55,727 nucleotides of DNA, taken from positions 1 through 55,727 of IMG/VR virus record IMGVR_UViG_3300045999_001046. One strand, written 5' to 3'. This document shows positions 1 through 6,141 of this stretch, piece after piece; position 1 is the stretch's first letter, and the number at the start of each line of letters is the position of its first letter. A program made the position numbers and the translations under genes. Origin of the DNA: a virus. Under the pieces are notes generated by a model, which was given only the letters and a program-made list of their open reading frames with translations, searched no databases and had not been told where the DNA came from.

Positions 1-1101
1 GACGAGGCGTTCAAGGAGTTGGCAAAGCACCCTGACCCACGGGTGCAAGTGCTGGTGTCCGCTCGGCTGGGGAACAAGACCACGCTGGAGGAGACCCGGA
101 CGCAACGCTTCATCGACATTGCCAAGCGCGGCAAATTGCCGGTGCCGCTTAAATATTACGCAGCCCATACAGGGCGGTGGGGTGGGGATGACAAGGTCAA
201 CCTACAGAACCTGCCAAGCCGGGGGGACAACGCAGGCAAGCTGAAGATGGCGATCTGTGCACCCAAGGGCTACGTGATGATTGATGCGGACTCCTCCCAG
301 ATTGAGGCGCGGACGCTGGCGTGGCTGGCTGGGCAGGATGACTTGGTCGAGTTCTTCGAGAAGAACAATGCAGAGATCGCTGCCGGGGTGCCGAAAAAGG
401 ACATGAAGTATGACCCGTACAAGATCATGGCGGCGCAGATTTATAACAAGCAGGTAGACCAGATCGCAGACAACGAACGGTTTGTTGGTAAAACGACAAT
501 TCTTGGGGCAGGTTACGGCATGGGCGGCGAGAAGTTCCAAGCCCAGCTAAAGACCTTCAACGTGGACATCCCGCTGGATGAATGTAAGCGAATTATCGAC
601 GTATACCGGCGCACGTACGCCAAGATACCGCAGCTATGGCAGGCAGCAAATAGCTCACTGGATGCCATGCTGACTCGACGTTTTGCTTCCGTTGGGCGGG
701 AAGGCGTGATAAAGTTTGACGCAGAGGGGTGTGGCTTTGTCCTCCCAAACGGGCTTCCTTTACGCTACGCGGAACTACGCAAGGTGTTGGATGCACAGGG
801 GCGGGCGCAGTACGAGTACAAGACTCGGATGGGCTTCACCAAGGTGTACGGCGGTAAGGTAGTGGAGAACCTATGCCAAGCACTTGCCCGATGTGTTATT
901 GCAGAACAGATGTTAAGGATCGGTAAACGGTACAAAACCGTACTTACCGTGCATGATGCCGTCGCTTGTATTGCACCGAAAGAAGAAGCTGATGTGGCGC
1001 AAGCGTATGTCGAGGACTGTATGCGATGGACGCCCAGTTGGGCAACCGGTCTACCGCTCAACTGCGAATCAGGAGTCGCTGAATCCTATGGGAAATGTTA
1101 A
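1..1101 (+). CDS. DNA polymerase, family A (C-terminal part; 5' truncated)
   Basis: This is the polymerase half of a pol I-type replicative DNA polymerase; the frame is open to the first base, so the N-terminus (and any 3'-5' exonuclease domain) lies outside the window. In the visible 366 residues, GRWGGDD and NLQNLPS match the family A fingers/palm approach. Motif A is DSSQIEAR (catalytic Asp at about residue 97), the O-helix is RFVGKTTILGAGYGMG with the usual Arg, Lys and Tyr-Gly, and motif C is TVHDAV with the second catalytic Asp. It heads a compact plus-strand replication cluster; the next gene starts inside its last codons. The family assignment is firm. Whether proofreading is present cannot be seen. 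Confidence 0.95.
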   Translation, partial: DEAFKELAKHPDPRVQVLVSARLGNKTTLEETRTQRFIDIAKRGKLPVPLKYYAAHTGRWGGDDKVNLQNLPSRGDNAGKLKMAICAPKGYVMIDADSSQIEARTLAWLAGQDDLVEFFEKNNAEIAAGVPKKDMKYDPYKIMAAQIYNKQVDQIADNERFVGKTTILGAGYGMGGEKFQAQLKTFNVDIPLDECKRIIDVYRRTYAKIPQLWQAANSSLDAMLTRRFASVGREGVIKFDAEGCGFVLPNGLPLRYAELRKVLDAQGRAQYEYKTRMGFTKVYGGKVVENLCQALARCVIAEQMLRIGKRYKTVLTVHDAVACIAPKEEADVAQAYVEDCMRWTPSWATGLPLNCESGVAESYGKC

Positions 1102-1306
1102 CGTGCTGACAGAAATGGTGGACTACAAGAAGGTATTTACCTTCATTAATAACGTCTGGGCAAAATCTTTGTGGGCGGTCGTAATGCTTGTGCTAGGGTT
1201 GTGGATCGGCTCAGTCAATACAGAAAGTCGTATCGCTGGTGATTGCAAATTCGCTGGTGCGTTCCGTGTGGACATTCAGGCGTTTGCTTGCCAGAGAAAA
1301 ATATGA
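1088..1306 (+). CDS. small single-pass membrane protein
   Basis: A 72-aa protein of unknown function. After a polar N-terminus it has one clear hydrophobic helix (about residues 29-46: LWAVVMLVLGLWIG) followed by a short charged tail with two Cys. The ATG at 1088 was preferred over longer in-frame starts because AGGAG lies 12 nt upstream and the longer forms would run deep inside the polymerase gene. It overlaps the polymerase end by 14 nt and shares ATGA with the nuclease start, so it is translationally coupled in the replication operon. Spanin, holin or superinfection roles are all conceivable, but nothing in the sequence picks one. Confidence 0.6.
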   Translation: MGNVNVLTEMVDYKKVFTFINNVWAKSLWAVVMLVLGLWIGSVNTESRIAGDCKFAGAFRVDIQAFACQRKI

Positions 1307-1971
1307 AGTACACGTGGTCGTACAGTAGCATCAACTTGTTCCAGCAGTGTCCGCAGAAGTACTACCGGCTGCGGATAAAAAAGGATATTGTTGAGCCACC
1401 ACAAGAGCACCTGCTGTATGGCACTGCGGTACACACTGCTGCTGAAGAATATGTACGGGACGGCAAAGAGATTCCAGCTAAGTATGCGTTCATCAAGCCG
1501 CAGCTAGATGCGTTGGTAAAAATTAAAGGCGAGAAGTACTGCGAGTACGAGATGGGGCTGACCAAGAATCTGCAACCCTGCGGGTTCAAGGCGGAAGATG
1601 TCTGGTGGCGGGGTATCGCTGACCTGATTATCATCAACGGCGATAAGTGCTTCCTTGTGGATTACAAGACAAGCAAGTCCAGCAAGTATGCGGACACAAA
1701 GCAGTTGGAGCTTCTGTCGCTGGCGATCTTCAAGCACTTCCCGCAAGTGAAGAAGATCAAGGCAGGGCTGTTGTTTTTAGTAGTGAATGACTTCGTCACC
1801 CGTGAATACGAGAACGATGAAGGTAAGGGTAAGGCGTGGCTGCAATGGCTGGATGCAACGCACACGCTGGAGACTTGCATGACAGCAAACGTGTGGAACG
1901 CAAAACCGAATTTCACCTGCAAGAATTTCTGCCCAGTGACTGACTGCATCCATAATGGAAAGGTTCACTGA
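1303..1971 (+). CDS. PD-(D/E)XK nuclease, Cas4/RecB-like
   Basis: A 222-aa exonuclease-type protein of the PD-(D/E)XK superfamily. The core is visible as GTAVHTAAEEY (helix with a metal-binding His), RGIADLI (catalytic Asp) and LVDYKTSK (D-x-K). A Cys near the N-terminus (QQCPQKYY) plus C-terminal Cys (FTCKNFCPVTDC) fit the four-Cys iron-sulfur arrangement of Cas4/AddB-type members; that cluster is inferred. Start at 1303 shares ATGA with the preceding gene; an upstream in-frame ATG was rejected because it lies in that gene. It sits between polymerase and helicase, so a role in phage recombination, end processing or host DNA degradation is likely. Confidence 0.88.
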   Translation: MKYTWSYSSINLFQQCPQKYYRLRIKKDIVEPPQEHLLYGTAVHTAAEEYVRDGKEIPAKYAFIKPQLDALVKIKGEKYCEYEMGLTKNLQPCGFKAEDVWWRGIADLIIINGDKCFLVDYKTSKSSKYADTKQLELLSLAIFKHFPQVKKIKAGLLFLVVNDFVTREYENDEGKGKAWLQWLDATHTLETCMTANVWNAKPNFTCKNFCPVTDCIHNGKVH

Positions 1972-1972
1972 T

Positions 1973-2227
1973 ATGCCGTACACTAAATCTCCTCGGCCTT
2001 ACAAGCACGAGTACGAAATGCAAAAGAAGCGAGGCGAGAATCCTGATCGAATGGAACGCCAACGTGCCCGTAGGAAGCTGGACAAGGAAGGTGTCAGCCG
2101 TAAAGGCAAAGACATTGACCACGTCAAGATGTTGAGCAAAGGCGGTAGCAACGCTGACGGAATTAGATTAGTATCACCTTCTAAGAACCGTGCACGTAAT
2201 GGGCACAAGAAGGGCGAGAAGAAGTAA
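1973..2227 (+). CDS. small HNH endonuclease
   Basis: An 84-aa basic protein whose C-terminal half is an HNH fold: DIDHVKMLSKGG, SNADGIRLV and SPSKNRARN give the His-Asn-His/Asn order. The N-terminus is a highly charged Lys/Arg helix. The start at 1973 follows GGAAAGG by 8 nt and lies one base after the nuclease stop; an ATG at 1955 inside the preceding gene is less likely. HNH proteins of this size occur as free-standing homing nucleases or as recombination/packaging helpers. Its position inside the replication operon favours a recombination or homing role. No zinc-binding Cys pairs are present. Confidence 0.75.
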   Translation: MPYTKSPRPYKHEYEMQKKRGENPDRMERQRARRKLDKEGVSRKGKDIDHVKMLSKGGSNADGIRLVSPSKNRARNGHKKGEKK

Positions 2228-2257
2228 AGCTTTACGGGCGAACGGCTACAAGGTCTT

Positions 2258-2286
2258 TTGATCAACCGTGTCGTCAAGGATATACG
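2258..2286 (+). promoter_or_regulatory. candidate sigma-70 promoter upstream of SNF2 helicase gene
   Basis: TTGATC and TATACG are separated by 17 bp, with four of six matches to each consensus box. It lies in the only non-coding gap (2228-2370) of this part of the operon. Just upstream, GTAAAGCTTTAC (2224-2235) is a perfect palindrome. The call is moderate: no other evidence of transcription can be read from sequence. Confidence 0.35.
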
Positions 2287-2321
2287 GGTAGTTTAGTAGC
2301 CCACCAAAATTTGAAACGCAG

Positions 2322-2352
2322 CAGGCTATTGTGAAAACTTCACTTTAGCCTG
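2322..2352 (+). promoter_or_regulatory. long stem-loop just upstream of SNF2 ribosome binding site
   Basis: Arms CAGGCTATTGTGAA and TTCACTTTAGCCTG pair at 12 of 14 positions around a 3-nt loop, with two central T-T mismatches. No T-run follows, so it is not an intrinsic terminator on the plus strand. The hairpin ends 5 nt before the CCTTGGAG leader of the helicase gene. It could be an operator, an RNase III processing site or a translational control element. Confidence 0.6.
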
Positions 2353-2370
2353 TTCCCCCTTGGAGCAAGC

Positions 2371-3933
2371 ATGCAAATCATCGAAGACAAAGCACTGTTA
2401 CTAAAAGTGCGGCATCCGGAACGGATCACGGAAGTGATACCGAAGAGCAAAGTACTAAACAACGGCGAGGTGCTGGTCAAGTGGGGGCTGGAGGAAGCGC
2501 AGGTGCTGAAGAACTTGCGTATCAAGAATGTGCCGTCACCCATCATGTCGCACTACCACTGGCCCGGCCTGTACCGTCCGTTCGATCACCAGAAAGAAAC
2601 CGCATCATTTTTGACACTGCACCGGAGAGCATTTTGTTTTAACGAACAGGGCACCGGTAAGACAGGCAGTGTGATCTGGGCGGCGGACTATCTGATGTCG
2701 CTAGGCCACATACGTAGAGTGCTTGTCCTGTGTCCGCTGTCGATCATGCAGTCGGCTTGGCAGAATGATTTGTTCAGGTTCGCCATGCACCGCACGGTGG
2801 CGATTGCCCACAGCCACTCCCGCCAGAAAAGAATCGATGCGGTGTGCAGCGATGCGGAGTTCGTCATCTGTAACTTTGACGGGTTGGACATCATCAAGGA
2901 CGCGATAAAAGAAAACGAATTTGATCTCATCGTCGTTGATGAAGCCAACGCATACAAAACAGTTTCCACGAAACGGTGGAAGGTGCTGAACCAAATACTG
3001 ACACCCAGCACATGGGTCTGGATGATGACGGGCACCCCTGCTTCGCAGTCCCCCACGGACGCATACGGGCTGGCGCGGATCGTCAACCCATCGTCGGTGC
3101 CTAAGTTCTTTGGGTCGTTCCGGGACATGGTGATGCAGAAGATCACCACCTTCAAGTATGTGCCACGCCCACAGGCAGAGTCTATTGTGCATAACGTGCT
3201 ACAGCCAGCGATCAGGTACACCAAGGAGGAATGTCTTGACCTGCCGGAGATGACATACACCACCCGTAACATACCGCTCACCCCTCAGCAGATGAAGTAT
3301 TACGAGACGCTGCGTAAGCACATGGTGGCGGTCGCTGCCGGGGAAGAGATCACAACAGTCAACGCCGCTGCCAGCCTGAACAAACTCCTACAACTTTCTT
3401 GTGGTGCAGTGTACTCTGATAGTGGAGAGGTCGTTGCCTTCGATGCATCTAATCGCATTGCAGCATTGAAAGAAGTTATCGATGAAGCTACACACAAGGT
3501 GATTGTATTCGCCCCCTATAAACATAGCATTCATATAATTAGCGAAGAGCTAAAGAAGTCTGGCTACACCTGTGAGGTAATTAGCGGAGATGTATCTGTT
3601 GGCAAGCGCACTGAAATCTTTGCCAAATTCCAAACAGAACCTGACCCAAAAGTTCTGGTAATCCAGCCACAAGCGGCCTCGCATGGTGTAACCTTAACTG
3701 CTGCCAACGTGATTGTGTACTGGTCGCCCGTCATGAGCGTGGAGACCTACCTGCAAGCTAACGCACGAACCCACCGTGCTGGGCAACGCAACCCCTGTAC
3801 CGTAGTTCACCTGCAAGGCTCCCCCGTAGAGAAACGTATGTACGCCATGCTGGAGGCGAAGATTGATATTCACTCCCGTGTGGTCGATCTATATAAAAAT
3901 TTCCTTGATCCTCTTGACAGTGTCAAAGAATAG
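2371..3933 (+). CDS. SNF2-family DNA helicase/translocase
   Basis: A 520-aa superfamily 2 ATPase. FDHQKETASF (about 71-80) is the Q-motif region, EQGTGKTG (92-99) the Walker A, VVDEAN (188-193) the DEAH-box variant, and MTGTP motif III. The C-terminal RecA lobe carries HGVTLTAAN and the arginine-finger motif QANARTHRAGQ (about 462-472). No extra nuclease or DNA-binding domain is seen, so it is a compact phage SNF2 protein. It is the first gene after a 143-nt gap containing a candidate promoter and a hairpin, and starts with the CCTTGGAG leader shared with the early genes. Role in replication or recombination is inferred from family and context. Confidence 0.92.
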   Translation: MQIIEDKALLLKVRHPERITEVIPKSKVLNNGEVLVKWGLEEAQVLKNLRIKNVPSPIMSHYHWPGLYRPFDHQKETASFLTLHRRAFCFNEQGTGKTGSVIWAADYLMSLGHIRRVLVLCPLSIMQSAWQNDLFRFAMHRTVAIAHSHSRQKRIDAVCSDAEFVICNFDGLDIIKDAIKENEFDLIVVDEANAYKTVSTKRWKVLNQILTPSTWVWMMTGTPASQSPTDAYGLARIVNPSSVPKFFGSFRDMVMQKITTFKYVPRPQAESIVHNVLQPAIRYTKEECLDLPEMTYTTRNIPLTPQQMKYYETLRKHMVAVAAGEEITTVNAAASLNKLLQLSCGAVYSDSGEVVAFDASNRIAALKEVIDEATHKVIVFAPYKHSIHIISEELKKSGYTCEVISGDVSVGKRTEIFAKFQTEPDPKVLVIQPQAASHGVTLTAANVIVYWSPVMSVETYLQANARTHRAGQRNPCTVVHLQGSPVEKRMYAMLEAKIDIHSRVVDLYKNFLDPLDSVKE

Positions 3934-3942
3934 TTCTAATCT
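3914..3942 (+). promoter_or_regulatory. candidate promoter overlapping the SNF2 stop
   Basis: TTGACA is followed after 17 bp by TAATCT, placing a start site about 20 nt before the next gene. The -35 box is half of a palindrome (TTGACA-G-TGTCAA, 3914-3926), which could also be an operator. The -10 box is weak, so the promoter call is tentative. Confidence 0.35.
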
Positions 3943-3970
3943 GTAGCCGTAGTTACCCTTGGAGATCGAC

Positions 3971-4387
3971 ATGACTGAAGAAGCACTAGCAGAGGTGCCT
4001 GTCATCCCAACTGACAAGCTGGTGAAAGCGTACATCAAGATACGTGATGCCCGTAAGACGTTGGCTGACAAGTACGAGAAAGAAGACGCTGACCTCAAAG
4101 AGTCGCTGGAAGCAATCGAAAGCCAGCTTCTCGAAGCATGCAAAGTGGTCGGTAGTGACAGCTTACGAACACCATTCGGTACGGTCAGCCGCCGTGTATT
4201 AAAACGGTTCTGGACAAACGATTGGCATTCGTTCCACGAGTTCTTGAAGGAGCACGAAGCCTTGGAGTTACTGGAGAAGCGAATCTCGCAATCCAACATG
4301 GCTACGTTTCTTGAAGAAAACCCTGACCTGCATCCGCCGGGACTTAACGTAGATTCAAGATACGCCGTTGTTGTGAGGAGAAAATAA
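3971..4387 (+). CDS. conserved phage protein with N-terminal coiled coil
   Basis: A 138-aa protein of unknown function. Residues about 18-60 form a charged amphipathic helix typical of a coiled coil. The C-terminal half (RFWTNDWHSFHEF, LLEKRISQSNM, PPGLNVDSRYAVVVRRK) looks like a compact conserved domain that I recognise as recurrent in phage replication clusters without a named function. The start at 3971 is fixed by the CCCTTGGAG leader 6 nt upstream; an in-frame ATG at 3959 overlaps that leader. Its shape (helix then small beta domain) recalls Gam-like DNA-end binders, but no diagnostic motif supports that. The next gene overlaps its stop by one base (TAATG). Confidence 0.75.
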   Translation: MTEEALAEVPVIPTDKLVKAYIKIRDARKTLADKYEKEDADLKESLEAIESQLLEACKVVGSDSLRTPFGTVSRRVLKRFWTNDWHSFHEFLKEHEALELLEKRISQSNMATFLEENPDLHPPGLNVDSRYAVVVRRK

Positions 4388-4914
4388 TGAAATGGGTGCC
4401 TTTAGATTGGATCAGCTCAAAGTATGAAGTGTCTGATACTGGAATGGTACAGAGTTTAGCTAAAGGCATTCCACGAATGTTAAAACCTCACCGAGATAGG
4501 TATGGATATTTACGTGTTGCGCTGCAGACATCAGAAGGAGAAAGAAAATTTTACGTTCATCGTTTAGTTCTTCGGGCGTTTACTAAAGTTGAGGGGGCGC
4601 AATGCAATCATAAAGATGGAAACAAAACTAATAATGTCATTACTAACCTTGAATGGTGTAGTGCATCGGAAAATGTAGCCCACGCGTATCGAGAACTAAA
4701 ACGCCCGCATTCCCGTAATAATTTAGGAAAATTTGGGGGGTTACACCCGTGCCATATCGAAGTTATTCAAATGCTTGAAGATGGAACAGTTGTAAAAATA
4801 TGGGGGTCTTTGTCAGATGCTGCCAGACAAGGATTTAGCCGACAATGCATAGGGCACGTTTGTAATGGACGTCAACTTACGCATAAAGGATTTAAGTGGC
4901 AGTATGTAGTCTAA
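4387..4914 (+). CDS. NUMOD4/HNH homing endonuclease
   Basis: A 175-aa HNH nuclease. The N-terminus (WVPLDWISSKYEVSDTGMVQSL) is a NUMOD4-type DNA-binding motif. The central YVHRLVLRAF, CNHKDGNKTNN and NLEWCSASEN make an HNH_3 domain. The C-terminus (SLSDAARQGFSRQCIGHVCNG...GFKWQYV) looks like a NUMOD1-type helix-turn-helix. This gene is visibly richer in A and T than its neighbours, which suggests recent arrival. It is wedged between two conserved replication genes, overlaps the upstream stop by one base, and is followed 17 nt later by the next gene. Likely a free-standing homing endonuclease whose target is a nearby locus in related phages. Confidence 0.9.
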   Translation: MKWVPLDWISSKYEVSDTGMVQSLAKGIPRMLKPHRDRYGYLRVALQTSEGERKFYVHRLVLRAFTKVEGAQCNHKDGNKTNNVITNLEWCSASENVAHAYRELKRPHSRNNLGKFGGLHPCHIEVIQMLEDGTVVKIWGSLSDAARQGFSRQCIGHVCNGRQLTHKGFKWQYVV

Positions 4915-4931
4915 TTACAAGGAGAAAGACA

Positions 4932-5813
4932 ATGAGCGAACTTGCTCTATTTAATCAGAATCTTCCCGCACACTTGCGTAACGCGGAGATGGATGAAACA
5001 ACCAAAGCCCTGATGGGTAGTGGCGGCGGTGGCAGCAAGCGCATCTCTATCGAGGGCGGCGTTTGGCGCATGATGGTCAACGGCAAGGAAGTTGCACAGA
5101 ACGAAGACCGTGCAATGAACGTAGTCATCGTTGCGGCTGCACAGAAAGTCTCGCGTATCTTCTACGCAGGCACCTACAAGAAAGGCGTTATCAGCGCCCC
5201 GGATTGCTGGTCACCTGATGGCGAAGTGCCAGATGCCAAAGCCAAGAACCCACAGAGCAAATCGTGCGCTACCTGCCCACAGAACGTAAAAGGTTCGGGC
5301 AACGGCGATACACGTGCATGCCGCTTCCAGCAGCGTCTGGCTGTGGTGTTGGAGAACGATGTTGCGGGTGATGTGTACCAGCTTGCACTGCCATCCACAT
5401 CGATCTTCGGTGCAGGCGAGAATGGCAAGTGGCCTCTGCAAACCTACGCCAAGATGATCGCAAGCAAGGGTGTGCCTATTACGTCCGTCGTAACAGAGAT
5501 GCGCTTCGACACTAGCAGCTCGACACCGAAGCTGACGTTCAAGCCAGTACGTTATCTGGAGACGGATGACTTCAACACCGCGCTGGAGCAGGGCAAGTCC
5601 TTGGCAGCTATCAATGCAATCACCATGACTGTCGCGCAGACTGATGGCGTTAAGGATGACGGCGAGGAGTTCGAACAAAAAGCACCCGCTGCCAAAGTCG
5701 AAGCAGCACCTGCGGAAGTGCCGGAGCCTACTAAACGCGCAAGCAAGAAGGAGGAAGCCCCAGCACCCAAGAAGGACGTAAGCAAAATCCTCGAAGAGTG
5801 GGATGATGAGTAA
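4932..5813 (+). CDS. SSB-like acidic-tailed protein
   Basis: A 293-aa protein, probably the phage single-stranded DNA-binding protein; this is inference from layout. Residues about 25-235 form one domain rich in predicted beta structure (SIEGGVWRMMVNGKEV, LTFKPVRYLE) with a Cys group (KSCATCPQ...RACRF) that could bind zinc. Then comes an Ala/Pro/Glu/Lys-rich linker and a strongly acidic end, ILEEWDDE, like the protein-recruiting tips of SSBs and T7 gp2.5. ATG at 4932 follows AAGGAGA by 6 nt; an earlier in-frame ATG lies inside the homing nuclease. Flanking helicase and primase genes support a replication-fork role. Confidence 0.65.
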   Translation: MSELALFNQNLPAHLRNAEMDETTKALMGSGGGGSKRISIEGGVWRMMVNGKEVAQNEDRAMNVVIVAAAQKVSRIFYAGTYKKGVISAPDCWSPDGEVPDAKAKNPQSKSCATCPQNVKGSGNGDTRACRFQQRLAVVLENDVAGDVYQLALPSTSIFGAGENGKWPLQTYAKMIASKGVPITSVVTEMRFDTSSSTPKLTFKPVRYLETDDFNTALEQGKSLAAINAITMTVAQTDGVKDDGEEFEQKAPAAKVEAAPAEVPEPTKRASKKEEAPAPKKDVSKILEEWDDE

Positions 5814-6048
5814 CGGGTACGCATCCCGGTTTATTAAAGCTGTGAATTCAGCGGACACCAACAAGCTTGGTGTCCAGCTTGGCAACCTGTGCATAGAAAA
5901 CGATATACCAGCACAGGACGTGGCGGAGCACTTTGGAGTAACTCGCACCACGATATACAACTGGTTCAAAGGGCTGACGAATGTCCCGCCCGCGCATCAG
6001 GAAATTGTTGCCAAGGCTATCAAAGTGCTGCTGGATAAACGGAAATAG
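5803..6048 (+). CDS. XRE/Cro-like helix-turn-helix regulator
   Basis: An 81-aa protein with a central helix-turn-helix (IPAQDVAEHFGVTRTTIYNWFKG, about residues 35-57) typical of small Cro/XRE-type DNA-binding proteins, and a short helical tail. Two adjacent ATGs (5803 and 5806) overlap the upstream stop; either could be used. It could control the replication genes or bind the palindromic sites near the right end, but no operator-like site is seen right beside it. No dimerisation or protease-cleavage domain is present, so it is not a full CI-type repressor. Confidence 0.8.
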   Translation: MMSNGYASRFIKAVNSADTNKLGVQLGNLCIENDIPAQDVAEHFGVTRTTIYNWFKGLTNVPPAHQEIVAKAIKVLLDKRK

Positions 6049-6141
6049 CGCAGGTTTGGGGGGCTAGGGCGCGCACCCGAAGAGGGTAGTTGCCGTCACT
6101 ATCCCTGCCCACCCATTTTTAAAAGACGGCTTGGGGCGGCT

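Noticed and set aside
2228-2370. Possible tRNA-like folding in the gap before the SNF2 gene
   Set aside because: No T-arm GTTCRA motif, no anticodon arm of correct spacing, no CCA-proximal acceptor stem.
2688-3281. 197-codon frame on the minus strand
   Set aside because: Antisense to the SNF2 helicase, which has all motifs intact.
5211-5969. 252-codon frame on the minus strand
   Set aside because: Antisense to the SSB-like gene and the XRE-like gene; sequence is not protein-like and no start signals are present.
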